64,000 bases of DNA from Sphingosinicella xenopeptidilytica (lineage in GTDB: Bacteria > Pseudomonadota > Alphaproteobacteria > Sphingomonadales > Sphingomonadaceae): contig NZ_JBHTIK010000005.1 in the NCBI RefSeq assembly GCF_042676985.1, forward strand, positions 744,001-808,000, in the 5' to 3' direction. Below are positions 51,773-60,770 of the stretch, piece after piece (positions within the stretch are counted from its first letter, which is position 1; every line of letters starts with the position of its first letter). The position numbers were made by a program, and so were the translations under genes. Under the pieces are notes generated by a model that was not told where the DNA came from, made no database searches, and worked only from the letters and a program-made list of their open reading frames with translations.

Positions 51773-52837
51773 TTGAGGATGCTGCGCCTGCATCGTTATC
51801 TGAGCCTCACAGTCGCGGGAATCTGGCTCTTGCAGGCAGCGACCGGCTTGGTGCTGAGCTTCCATCGCCAGCTCGAAGATGAGTGGCTTGGCGTATCCGG
51901 TCACCGGGTGAACGCCGAGGCCGTCGATACGGCTATTGCGCGCGTAAGTGCCCAATACGGGACAGTGGAAGAATTGTTTGCCGGAGGCGCGCAGCCCGGG
52001 CGTTTCGATGTGCTGCTGCAACACGAAGCGGAGCGCCAGACGCGCGTTTGGATCGATGGAGCGGACGGTCGCATTCTGGGGAGCGATCTCTGGGAGGGGC
52101 CGCTGAGTGAAATGGAACCCCTGCACCTTGCCTATCTGTTTCACAACGAATTCTTCTCTGGGCCACTCGGCAAGCGTTTCGTCAGTCTGTCGGGTTTTCT
52201 GCTCCTGACGAATCTCGTGCTGGGCTTGTGGCTGGCTTGGCCGGCTCGGGGGCGCTGGAAGCAGGTATTGTTTCCCCCGAAAACGCGCTCACAATCCTCG
52301 TCCGCAATGCTGCTGCATAGGTCGATCGGTTTCTGGTTGGCGCCGATCGCCATCTTCATCGTCCTTTGCGGCACGCTGATGGTTTGGCGGGGCGAGATCG
52401 AGAGAGGGCTTGGTATCGCACCACCAAAGCCGGAGGTGGCGGAGACGGTAAAGCCCGTTGTCATTCGCCCGACCACGGCAATTCGGGCGGCACAGGCGCG
52501 TTATCCGGACGGAGAGCTTGCGATCCTCGTGATGCCGACGCCGGAGCGGCCATGGTATCTAATCCGGCTGACGCGGCCTTCCGAACTTCGGGCCACGCTT
52601 GGCACGACGATTGTCTATGTGGACGCCGCTGACGGCACCGTTCTTGCGGCATGGAGCCCCGAGGAGGGGCATCCGGTCGCGGCTGCGGTCGATTCCTTAT
52701 ATGCTCTGCATACGGGGGAATGGGCAGGGACTGCAGGGCGCCTGCTCACCTTTTCGGTCGGCCTGTGGCTGATCGCTCTGACCGTTTACGGCTTCCGGCT
52801 TTGGCTCATCAGGCGTCGACGTGCATCAACCCTATGA
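51773..52837 (+). CDS. PepSY-associated membrane protein
   Basis: 354-residue inner-membrane protein with a PepSY_TM domain: N-terminal LHRYLSLTVAGIWLLQAATG, a second helix near 140-165, MLLHRSIGFWLAPIAIF at about 180, and a C-terminal helix (LLTFSVGLWLIALTVYGFRLW). Its function is not certain; relatives sit with TonB receptors in iron uptake or metal reduction. TTG 51773 has GGAG 6 bases upstream; ATG 51779 is also possible. It overlaps the convergent GntR gene by 6 bases. Confidence 0.78.
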   Translation: MRMLRLHRYLSLTVAGIWLLQAATGLVLSFHRQLEDEWLGVSGHRVNAEAVDTAIARVSAQYGTVEELFAGGAQPGRFDVLLQHEAERQTRVWIDGADGRILGSDLWEGPLSEMEPLHLAYLFHNEFFSGPLGKRFVSLSGFLLLTNLVLGLWLAWPARGRWKQVLFPPKTRSQSSSAMLLHRSIGFWLAPIAIFIVLCGTLMVWRGEIERGLGIAPPKPEVAETVKPVVIRPTTAIRAAQARYPDGELAILVMPTPERPWYLIRLTRPSELRATLGTTIVYVDAADGTVLAAWSPEEGHPVAAAVDSLYALHTGEWAGTAGRLLTFSVGLWLIALTVYGFRLWLIRRRRASTL

Positions 52838-53749
52838 AGTCAGGGTCGGCGTATCGCTCGCGCGCATCAAATGGCCGCGCATCAGAACGGCAGCGAGTTC
52901 CTGATCACCGCTTTCGATCGCGCGTAGAAGATCGAGATGCTCACGAATGGATTCGTGAACACGTTCGATACCAAAATCCCAATTGTAGTTAAGGAAGCGG
53001 CGCAGTTTGTTCTGCTGTTCCATCGCCTGGATGAAGTAGCGATTTCCGGAAGCCTCGGCGAGGCCGAGATGGAATTCGGCGTTCATCTCGTAGAATTCAA
53101 TGGCCAGCGTATCGCGCCACCTGCGTTTGTGAAACTGTTCGTGTCGATCCCGCATGTCCTCAACCCACTCCGGTGTCGCACGAAATTCCTTTTGCAGAAG
53201 GATCGCGGGTTCGATGACGATGCGGAACTGATAACTTTCTTTCTGCGTCTGCGTGGAATCGATCGACGGAAGGAATGACCAGCCATTTCCCGGCTTGCGC
53301 TCTACAAGGCCTAACGCTGCGAGTTGTTGCAGGACACGCACGACGATAGGCAGTCGTGCATCAAACAGGCGCAGCAACTCCTGCTGCGTGCACGTGCTTG
53401 GCAACCGCCCGTTGAGATGCGCCTGCGCGATGGCAATGAAAAGCTGATTTTCCTCTTCGTCCGTCTCACCGGCGGGCGGCGGCTCGTCGACGGCCTTGGG
53501 AATGGAAGCGACCGCAAAACCGCGGTTAGGCCGATACTCGACAATGCCGTCCTGTGCCAGAAGCGCCAAAGCGGCGCGGATCGGTGTTCGTGAAACGCTG
53601 AGGTGCGAACACAGATCGGCCTCGACGAGATGATAGCCGATCGCGTAGCCGCGCGCGCGGATCAGCGCGGCGATCTGCGCAGCAAGGTTTTGCTGCAACT
53701 TGCTAGGTGCAGTCGCAGATACCGGTGCCGAACGTGCAGCGTTCGCCAT
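52832..53749 (-). CDS. GntR/FCD-family regulator with apparent second winged helix
   Basis: 305-residue regulator. Residues about 15-85 form a GntR winged helix (SKLQQNLAAQIAALIRARGY, DLCSHLSVSRTPIRAALALL). A second winged-helix-like segment follows (about 100-165; ENQLFIAIAQAHLNGRLPST, QELLRLFDARLPIVVRVLQQ), before an FCD domain with metal-type His (EFHLGLAEASGNRYF, REHLDLLRAIE, RGHLM). Most GntR/FCD proteins have only one. It lies 77 bases beyond the ALDH gene of the same strand and probably controls the amine/aminotransferase operon or the divergent C45/ABC operon. Confidence 0.83.
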   Translation of the reverse strand: MANAARSAPVSATAPSKLQQNLAAQIAALIRARGYAIGYHLVEADLCSHLSVSRTPIRAALALLAQDGIVEYRPNRGFAVASIPKAVDEPPPAGETDEEENQLFIAIAQAHLNGRLPSTCTQQELLRLFDARLPIVVRVLQQLAALGLVERKPGNGWSFLPSIDSTQTQKESYQFRIVIEPAILLQKEFRATPEWVEDMRDRHEQFHKRRWRDTLAIEFYEMNAEFHLGLAEASGNRYFIQAMEQQNKLRRFLNYNWDFGIERVHESIREHLDLLRAIESGDQELAAVLMRGHLMRASDTPTLTS

Positions 53750-53826
53750 GATCCTCCACTTGCCTCCGGAACTGATCGTCCTGTTGTTCCGCTGTTATTC
53801 TTTCGTTTCCCACTCGGCAACTGCTC

Positions 53827-55275
53827 TTAGCTCATTGTTGTTCCAGTCAAACGGACCGAAAGATAGGCTTCGAGCCCTTCGCGTCCGCCTTCCGAGCCAA
53901 AGCCGCTGTCCTTCTTGCCACCGAAGGGGGTTTCCGCAATCGTGATGCCGTAACCGTTCAGACCAACCATGCCCGCCTCGATCCGCTCGCCGAGTGCCGC
54001 GAGCCTTCCTGGGCTGCCCGAAAAGGCATAAGCGGCGAGCGCGTAAGGTAGACGGTTCGCTTCCGCGACGGCCTCATCTTCGCTGTCGAAGGGGTTGACG
54101 ATGGCGACAGGGCCGAACGGCTCGTCATTCATGATAGCGGCATCGACGGGCACCTCGGAGAGAATCGTCGGTGCCATGAAGTATCCGGCGTTCGTGGAGG
54201 CGTGCGCACCGGTCCACAAACCCGCGCCCTTTCGCACGGCATCGTCGACAAGCGCGGACAAGGCCTCCGGACGGCGTGCATGTGCGAGCGGACCCATCGT
54301 GGTTTCAACGCTTAGTCCGCTACCGAGACGGATAGCCGAGGCATGTTCGCGAAAGGCCTCATGGAAGGCCGGATAGGCATCCCGCGCGACGAGATAGCGT
54401 GTCGGCCCGATGCAGACTTGCCCAGCGTTTCGGAATTTCGTTGCTGCCGCAAGGCGTGCTGCGCGCACGATATCTGCATCTTCCAGAACGATCACGGGTG
54501 CGTGGCCGCCGAGTTCCATGGTGACGGGCTTGATATGGTGGCCTGCCATCTCGCCGATGAGACGACCCACGCGCGTCGAGCCGGTCAGCGAAATCTTGCG
54601 AATGAAGGGCGAGGCGACAAGGCGCTCGGAAATCATCGCCGGATCACCGAACAGCACATTCAGAACACCGGCTGGCAGGCCCGCATCGGTAAGAGCGTCT
54701 GCGATTGCAAGTGCGGTCGCCGGCGTCTCTTCGGCGGGCTTGATGACGACCGTACATCCGGCGGCAAGCGCAGCGGCAATCTTGCGCACGGGAGAGGTCG
54801 CAGGAAAATTCCATGGCGTGAAGGCGGCGATCGGACCGACCGGCTCATGGTCGACACGGTACGAAACGTCATGTGTTCGGCCTGGAATGATGTGGCTGAA
54901 GACGCGGCGGCCCTCTTCGGCGAACCAGTCGAAGAGGTCCGCTGCTGCCGTTAGCTCGGTTCTGGATTCGGCAAGAGGTTTTCCTTGCTCCAGCGTCATG
55001 ATGAGGGCGAGCGAATCCAGCTTGCCGCGAATGCGTGCGGCCGCACCACGCAGCACCTGCGCGCGCTGATGAGGCGGCGTCTTGCGCCAGAGCGGGAAGG
55101 CCCGCGAAGCTGCATCTGCGGCGCGGTCGACATCTTCGGGCGTGGCGCACGCCAATTGGCCGAGCGGGGCTTCGGTTGCCGGGTCGACCACCGGAATCTT
55201 TTCCCGCTCGTTCCGAATCTCTTCGCCGTCGATGCGCAGTGACAGACGATGCGCGGGATAAGCGTCTCCGCTCAT
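53827..55275 (-). CDS. NAD(P)-dependent succinate/malonate semialdehyde-type dehydrogenase
   Basis: 482-residue aldehyde dehydrogenase of the GabD group. Motifs: TPWNFPATSPVRKIAAAL (about 150), LTGSTRVGRLI (about 230), MELGGHAPV (about 253), catalytic Cys in GQVCIGPTRYL (about 287), and NDEPFGPVAIV (about 380). It is third in the operon after the FAD oxidase and the aminotransferase (4-base overlap). It should oxidise the semialdehyde made by that aminotransferase, and could also accept succinate semialdehyde from HpaI. Confidence 0.86.
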   Translation of the reverse strand: MSGDAYPAHRLSLRIDGEEIRNEREKIPVVDPATEAPLGQLACATPEDVDRAADAASRAFPLWRKTPPHQRAQVLRGAAARIRGKLDSLALIMTLEQGKPLAESRTELTAAADLFDWFAEEGRRVFSHIIPGRTHDVSYRVDHEPVGPIAAFTPWNFPATSPVRKIAAALAAGCTVVIKPAEETPATALAIADALTDAGLPAGVLNVLFGDPAMISERLVASPFIRKISLTGSTRVGRLIGEMAGHHIKPVTMELGGHAPVIVLEDADIVRAARLAAATKFRNAGQVCIGPTRYLVARDAYPAFHEAFREHASAIRLGSGLSVETTMGPLAHARRPEALSALVDDAVRKGAGLWTGAHASTNAGYFMAPTILSEVPVDAAIMNDEPFGPVAIVNPFDSEDEAVAEANRLPYALAAYAFSGSPGRLAALGERIEAGMVGLNGYGITIAETPFGGKKDSGFGSEGGREGLEAYLSVRLTGTTMS

Positions 55276-56585
55276 GCAATCGTGCCAATCGCGTTGCGTA
55301 GCGTGCTGAAGATTCGATCGATTTGCGCCGGTTCGGCGACGATCGGTGGGGAGATCATCAGCGTATCTCCGGTTGTACGGATCAGTACGCCAGCCTCGAA
55401 GCAGGCGGCATTCACCTGTTGGGCGCGAACGCCGGGTTTGCCGGGTTCCGGCTCGAGATCGATGGCGGCCAGAAGACCAATGTTGCGCACGTCGCGGACA
55501 CAGTTCCGATCAGCGAGATCATGTGCGGCATCTTCGAACATCTGTTCGATGCCGAGCCCACGTGTCCACAAATCCTCCTTGTCGAAAACGTCCATTGTGG
55601 CGAGTGCTGCGGCACAGGAAAGCGGGTGGCCGGAATAGGTGTAGCCGTGCGAAAATTCGATCGCGTCTCGCGCGCCGTTCATCCATGTGTCGTAGATGAA
55701 GGGGCGAGCGATTGTCGCGCCGATCGGCGCAGCGCCATTCGAAAGGCCCTTTGCGCAGGTGATGATATCCGGTGTCACGCCGAAACGCTTTGCCGCAAAG
55801 GTGGAGCCGAGGCGCCCGAAGCCGGTGATGACTTCGTCGAAGATCAGAAGAATGCCGTGCTTGTCGCAGATCTGCCGAAGCCGTTCGAGATAGCCGCGGG
55901 GCGGCGCAAACACGCCGGTCGAGCCCGCCACCGGCTCCACGATGACGGCTGCGACCGTCGTTGGATCGTGAACGGCGAGAACGTTTTCGAGATCGTTGGC
56001 GAAGTCTGCTCCCCACTCCGGAAGTCCCCGCGAAAATCCGGATTTCTGCGGATCATAGGGGTGCCGCATGTGGGAAACCTGCGGGAGCAGGGGCTCGAAA
56101 TCGCGGCGGTGACGGCCGATGCCGCCCACGGAGAGACCTGCCCAGCCCATGCCGTGATAGGCGCGTGCTCTGCCGACGAAGCGCGTCCGCGACGGTTCGC
56201 CGCGCGAGCGATGATAGCCGCGTGCGATCTTGAGCGCTGTGTCGACAGCTTCCGATCCCGAATTGCTGAGGAAGACGTGGCCTTTCCCCTCGGGCGCCTT
56301 TTCGGAGAGGCGACGGCAAAGCTCGAAGGCGGCCGGATGTCCCATCTGGAACGACGAAACGAAATCCAGCGTTTCGGCCGCCGTCTTGATCGCATCCGTG
56401 ATTTCTCGGCGGCCGTGGCCAGCATTCACGCACCAAAGCCCGGCAATGGCATCCAGAATCGGCCTGCCGTCGGTCGTGGTGTAGAACATCCCTTCCGCAG
56501 ACGAGAACAGCCTTGGGGCCGCCGCGAATTTCGCGTTCGCAGTGAACGGCATCCAGTAACTGCGCAGGGACTCGGCGTTGTTCAT
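55272..56585 (-). CDS. Omega-amino acid:pyruvate aminotransferase (beta-alanine-pyruvate type)
   Basis: 437-residue class III transaminase. The N-terminus YWMPFTANAKFAAAPRL and following DGRPILDAIAGLWCVNAGHG are hallmarks of beta-alanine:pyruvate aminotransferases. Further motifs: NSGSEAVDTALKIARGYH (about 108-125), AYHGMGWAG, IFDEVITGFGRLG (Asp about 255), Schiff-base Lys in AKGLSNGAAPIG (about 284). It would convert beta-alanine to malonate semialdehyde; related enzymes also use other omega-amines. It overlaps the ALDH and FAD oxidase genes by 4 bases on each side. Confidence 0.88.
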   Translation of the reverse strand: MNNAESLRSYWMPFTANAKFAAAPRLFSSAEGMFYTTTDGRPILDAIAGLWCVNAGHGRREITDAIKTAAETLDFVSSFQMGHPAAFELCRRLSEKAPEGKGHVFLSNSGSEAVDTALKIARGYHRSRGEPSRTRFVGRARAYHGMGWAGLSVGGIGRHRRDFEPLLPQVSHMRHPYDPQKSGFSRGLPEWGADFANDLENVLAVHDPTTVAAVIVEPVAGSTGVFAPPRGYLERLRQICDKHGILLIFDEVITGFGRLGSTFAAKRFGVTPDIITCAKGLSNGAAPIGATIARPFIYDTWMNGARDAIEFSHGYTYSGHPLSCAAALATMDVFDKEDLWTRGLGIEQMFEDAAHDLADRNCVRDVRNIGLLAAIDLEPEPGKPGVRAQQVNAACFEAGVLIRTTGDTLMISPPIVAEPAQIDRIFSTLRNAIGTIA

Positions 56586-57925
56586 TTGCTTTCCTTGAGA
56601 GTGGGCGCACTCGCGGCATCGAGGCTGTCGCGTAGGCGCAGCCAGGCGCCGCCGACGCCGACATAGACATGGCGCAGCCAGTGGAACGGGATGCGCTTCA
56701 ATGGTGTGACCGGGATCGGCAGCGCGCGTTCGTCACCGCTCGTGAACATTTCGGCGAAGGCCTCGCCGATCGCAGTGCACCAGGCGACGCCCTTGCCATT
56801 GCAACCGAGGTGAGCATAGGCATCTGGGCCGAGGCGGATGATCCGTGGCAACCGGTCTGCCGTGATGCAGACTTCCCCGCCCCAAGCATATTCCAGCGGA
56901 TGATCCGCAAGTTCGGGATAGAGACGACCGAGCGTCTGCCGTTGGAAATCGAAATCGTCTATCGAGGCAGGTGTTCTCGCGCGCCCCTTGCCACCGACGA
57001 TGAGGCGCCCCGCCGCGTCGGTTCTGAAATAGCGCAGAACCCGGCGCGTGTCAGACACTGACTGGTCGCCGGGGAGGATATGCGCTCTGAGCTCTGCCGA
57101 AAGAGGCGTGGTTGCGATCTGGTATGACCAGACGCGTAGAAACGTCTGGCATAGGCCCGGCCAGAGCGCGTCCGTCGTTGCGTTTGTTGCAAGCAGCAGC
57201 TTGGGGGCGGTTACATGCCCGTTCGCGGTCGATACGCGCCACGCTGCGCCCGTCCGCGCCGCGGACCGGACGCGGGAGCGCGCGTACACCGTAGCTCCGG
57301 CAGTGCGGCTTGCGCTTGCCAGGCCGCGTGTCAGCGCCAGCGGTTGCACCGAGCCACCGCGCATGTCGATCCAGCCGCCGAGATAGCCGCGCGTGCCGGT
57401 TGCAGCGATAAGTTCGTCGCGGTCCAGGAACCGGACAGGGGCACCGCGCTTCTGCCAAGCATCGGCGCGTACCTTTGCGTCGGCAAGCCCTGCTTGTGTA
57501 TCGGCGACCTGTATCTTGCCTGAGCGGACGGCTTCACACGCGATGCTGTTTGCATCGATCAGATCGAAACAGGCATCTGCCGCCGTGCTGCCAAAATCAT
57601 GCGCACGCCGTGCGGCGGCCTCTCCATAGGCGGCATTCAGATCTTTCATGAAGTGGCGGAGGCCTGGAATGACCTGCCCGCCGCTCCGCCCGGAAGCGCC
57701 TTCACCCGGCTCTCCGGCTTCGAGAACTGCGACCTTCTGCCCCCGGCTGGCAAGCGCGAGTGCCGTGGAAAGGCCGGTAAAGCCCGCCCCGATGATAACC
57801 ACATCCGCGTCTGCACTGCCGGAGAGTTCAGGGAAAAATGCGCCGGGCGGCGCGGTTGCTGCCCACAACGGAGCATTGATCGCCGCAACACTGCTGTTCG
57901 CTGTTGCTGCTTCTGCCGCCCTCAT
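56582..57925 (-). CDS. DAO-family FAD amine oxidase (PuuB-like)
   Basis: 447-residue flavoprotein oxidising a C-N bond. FAD motif VVIIGAGFTGLSTALALASRG begins near residue 42 (shown in part), with VLEAGEPGEGASGRSGGQV following as in gamma-glutamylputrescine and glycine oxidases. C-terminal HLGCNGKGVAWCTAIGEA completes the FAD site. The first 30 residues, before the Rossmann fold, are a Trp-containing extension common in this group. First gene of the operon. Candidate substrates are amines released by the divergent amidohydrolase. Confidence 0.85.
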   Translation of the reverse strand: MRAAEAATANSSVAAINAPLWAATAPPGAFFPELSGSADADVVIIGAGFTGLSTALALASRGQKVAVLEAGEPGEGASGRSGGQVIPGLRHFMKDLNAAYGEAAARRAHDFGSTAADACFDLIDANSIACEAVRSGKIQVADTQAGLADAKVRADAWQKRGAPVRFLDRDELIAATGTRGYLGGWIDMRGGSVQPLALTRGLASASRTAGATVYARSRVRSAARTGAAWRVSTANGHVTAPKLLLATNATTDALWPGLCQTFLRVWSYQIATTPLSAELRAHILPGDQSVSDTRRVLRYFRTDAAGRLIVGGKGRARTPASIDDFDFQRQTLGRLYPELADHPLEYAWGGEVCITADRLPRIIRLGPDAYAHLGCNGKGVAWCTAIGEAFAEMFTSGDERALPIPVTPLKRIPFHWLRHVYVGVGGAWLRLRDSLDAASAPTLKESK

Positions 57926-57983
57926 TGTGTCCTGCCGATCATGCTCATCGTGTCTTTGCTATAGAATTGCTTTTTTGTGTTGT

Positions 57984-57995
57984 AAAATGCATTTT
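57984..57995. promoter_or_regulatory. Palindrome in the divergent amine/C45 promoter region
   Basis: AAAATGCATTTT is a perfect 12-bp palindrome between the FAD oxidase start (57925) and the C45 start (58035). It may be the GntR operator; only one clear copy was noticed. Confidence 0.4.
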
Positions 57996-58034
57996 GCTTT
58001 CTTAGACCCTGTCAACGTCAGGAGGGGACGTCTC

Positions 58035-59144
58035 ATGGTTCAGGGCTTTTTCATCGATGTTTCCGGTTCCCCGGAAGCGCGCGCCCATGCCTATGGCGTC
58101 CAGGCTGCGGATCGCATTCGGCGCGGCATCGGCCATTATTCCGAACAACTTTCCGCGTTCAATGTCGACTCGGCGCGGCTGGACTTGCTCGTTGCTCACT
58201 ACCTTCCCATCGTCGAGGCGTTCGACGAGGCCTATGTGGTCGAGATGCGGGCGATCGCGCGCGGTGCCGGCGTTTCCTTTTCCGAGATCATGTTGATCAA
58301 TGCGCGCACCGAACTGCTCAAGATCGCCGCGAATCCCGAAATGGAAAAGCGCTTCAAAGCGGAAGCGCCCGATGGCTGCACGGCAATCGTCGCCGGCCCG
58401 GGTGCGACCCGGGATGGCAAAGTGATCCATGCACACAACTGGGACTGGAAGGCGGAATGTGCCGAGACTTCCGTCGTGCTCAGGGTACGCCGCGACGACG
58501 GGCCTGATTATCTGACCTTTACAGAAGCCGGTGCACTCGGACGTTTCGGGCTCAACAGCGTGGGTCTGGCGACGGCCGGGAACTATCTGGAATGCGAGCG
58601 CGACTATCGCGACCTCGGTGTGCCGCTGTCGCTCATCCGCCGCAAGATTCTGGACCAGACGCATATGGCGAAGGCGGTCGAGGCCGTCTGCACGCGCAAG
58701 TCGGCGTCAAACAACATCGTGCTTTCAGACCGGGACGGCATGATCCTCGATTTCGAGTGTGCGCCGGATGAGATGTTTCACGTGCCGGCCGCGAACGGGC
58801 TCATGATTCACGCAAACCATTGGCTCTCTTTGGCGGCGCAGGTGAAGCTCCGGAATACGGGCGCGCGTGCGTTTCCGTGCAGCTACCAGCGGCAGGTACG
58901 CGCTGAGGGATTGCTCATGCCGAAGCTTGGGTCGATTACGGTCGAGGATATCCGCGAAGTGCTTCTCGATGGTTACGGCTCGCCGTGGTCGATCTGTCGC
59001 CCACCGCGGCCGTCGGCGTTCACCAATCTCAGCGCTACGGTTGCGTCCCTCATCATGGATCCGACTGAGGGGACGATGGAAATCGCGATGCTGCCTGCGC
59101 TCGCGCCTGAATTCACACGCTACAATCTGCACGGCGTGCGATAA
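58035..59144 (+). CDS. C45-family N-terminal nucleophile amidohydrolase (acyltransferase-like)
   Basis: 369-residue self-processing hydrolase related to acyl-CoA:6-aminopenicillanate acyltransferase and to beta-alanyl-amine hydrolases (Tan/carcinine hydrolase). The autocleavage site PDGCTAIV places Cys115 as the mature nucleophile, matching the DGC-T motif of the family. HNWDWKAE (about 136-143) and FGLNSVGLATAGNYL (about 172-187) are conserved beta-strands. GGAGGGG precedes ATG 58035. No signal peptide. It leads the ABC-transporter operon, so it probably hydrolyses the imported amide inside the cell. Confidence 0.85.
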   Translation: MVQGFFIDVSGSPEARAHAYGVQAADRIRRGIGHYSEQLSAFNVDSARLDLLVAHYLPIVEAFDEAYVVEMRAIARGAGVSFSEIMLINARTELLKIAANPEMEKRFKAEAPDGCTAIVAGPGATRDGKVIHAHNWDWKAECAETSVVLRVRRDDGPDYLTFTEAGALGRFGLNSVGLATAGNYLECERDYRDLGVPLSLIRRKILDQTHMAKAVEAVCTRKSASNNIVLSDRDGMILDFECAPDEMFHVPAANGLMIHANHWLSLAAQVKLRNTGARAFPCSYQRQVRAEGLLMPKLGSITVEDIREVLLDGYGSPWSICRPPRPSAFTNLSATVASLIMDPTEGTMEIAMLPALAPEFTRYNLHGVR

Positions 59145-59167
59145 AAGCAAAGCGGGACGAGCTGATC

Positions 59168-60739
59168 ATGAAACGCATCGCACTCACTGTCCTGGCACTG
59201 ATCGTGGCCTTGGTGGCCACGTGGTTTGCACTTGCCCCGGAAAGCAGGGGCACGGGGCATGGCGGCTTTCTGATTTCACGGCTCAACAGTGATATTATTT
59301 CCACAGAACCTGGCGATCAGCGCGACGAAAATACCGACAGCGTCCTTATGCATGTCGGCGAAGGCCTCGTGGGGTTGCGGGAAGACGGTTCGGTCGGTCT
59401 GCTCCTCGCAAGTGCCGTCAAAATCTCCGAATATGGAAAGGTTTACGATTTCACGCTGCGCAGCGGTGTGCGCTTCCACAACGGCGCCCCGCTATCCGCC
59501 GATTCGGTCGTGTGGTCGCTCCGCCGCTATCTCCGCGAGGACAGCGACTGGCGTTGTCGCTCCGACCTCACGGGTGGAATCGCCGATATTCTGGAAGTCA
59601 GTGCGCTCGACGCGACTCATGTGCGGATCACGCTCGCCGCTGCCGCGCCGCTGCTACTGAAGACGCTTGCCCGCATTGATTGTGCTGGCGCACCTGTTCT
59701 GCATCCCGATTCGGTCAATGCGGACGGCAGCTGGAACCGGCCGATCGGAACCGGCCCCTTCCGCTTCTCCCGACATGTTCCGAACCAGTATGTGGAACTG
59801 CTGCGCTTCGATGAGTATTCGCCACTCTCAGGGCCGATGGACGGAAACGTAGGCAACAAGAAACCGTTGGTGCCCGGTGTGCGCTTCCTCATCATTCCGG
59901 ACAGTTCGGCCGCGGCCGCGGCGCTGATGAGTGGTAGCATAGACATCTATGATGGCGTCAATCCGAACGAAATGGATGTTCTGGAGAAGACTGACGACAT
60001 CCGCATCGAGTCCGTGCCGCTGATGGATGTCTACGCCCTCCTTTTGCAGACGCGGGACCCGCTGCTCAAGGACGCGCGCCTTCGCAAGGCGATTGCACTT
60101 TCCATCGATGTCGGTGGGCTTGCAGTGGCGGTCAGCAACGGCACCGCGGGCGCGAACAGTTCGATGGTGCCGGTTCCAAGCCCATTCCACAAAGGCGCGC
60201 ACAAGGCGCTGATCCAGCAGAATCTTGCGGAGGCGCGTAGGCTTGTCGCCGCATCGGGCTATCGCAGAGAGCCGATCACGTTGATCACGAATCGTCGCTA
60301 TCTGCAGATGTTCGATGCTGCCGTTCTGATCCAGGCTATGGCACGTGACGCTGGAATCAACTTCGAAATTCAGACATTCGACTGGGCGACGCAGCTCGAT
60401 CACTACAGCGAAGGCACGTATCAAACGATGACCTTCGCCTATTCCGCACGCCTCGATCCCAGCTTCAACTACGGCTCCGTGATCGGCAACAAGGACGACG
60501 AACCGCGCAAGGTCTGGGATGATCCGGTTGCGGCCGACCTGCTGTCGAGATCCGCTCAGGCGACCGCGGCCGCCGACAGACAAGCCGCATTCGATTCTCT
60601 GCACACGCGTATGCTCACCGAGACACCGCTCGTCGTCACCTACAATCCCGCGCACATCATCGCCACGCGCGCAGGGGTTGAAGGTGCGCGTTCGTGGCCC
60701 GCGGTTCAGCAGCGACTTTGGGGTGTATCCAAAAAATGA
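59168..60739 (+). CDS. Family 5 solute-binding protein (dipeptide/oligopeptide type)
   Basis: 523-residue extracytoplasmic binding protein of the DppA/OppA family. The N-terminus is a hydrophobic helix (ALTVLALIVALVATWFALA) with no Cys for lipid attachment, so it may be membrane-anchored by this helix or cleaved as a signal. SBP_bac_5 features: LRSGVRFHNGAPLSADSVVWSL (about 98-119), GTGPFRF, LRKAIALSIDVGGLA (about 307) and LIQAMARDAGINFEIQ near 395. It lies 23 bases after the C45 gene and before two permeases. Confidence 0.87.
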   Translation: MKRIALTVLALIVALVATWFALAPESRGTGHGGFLISRLNSDIISTEPGDQRDENTDSVLMHVGEGLVGLREDGSVGLLLASAVKISEYGKVYDFTLRSGVRFHNGAPLSADSVVWSLRRYLREDSDWRCRSDLTGGIADILEVSALDATHVRITLAAAAPLLLKTLARIDCAGAPVLHPDSVNADGSWNRPIGTGPFRFSRHVPNQYVELLRFDEYSPLSGPMDGNVGNKKPLVPGVRFLIIPDSSAAAAALMSGSIDIYDGVNPNEMDVLEKTDDIRIESVPLMDVYALLLQTRDPLLKDARLRKAIALSIDVGGLAVAVSNGTAGANSSMVPVPSPFHKGAHKALIQQNLAEARRLVAASGYRREPITLITNRRYLQMFDAAVLIQAMARDAGINFEIQTFDWATQLDHYSEGTYQTMTFAYSARLDPSFNYGSVIGNKDDEPRKVWDDPVAADLLSRSAQATAAADRQAAFDSLHTRMLTETPLVVTYNPAHIIATRAGVEGARSWPAVQQRLWGVSKK

Positions 60740-60770
60740 TGGCGGGACAGACAGGAAAGAGAGCCGCGTC

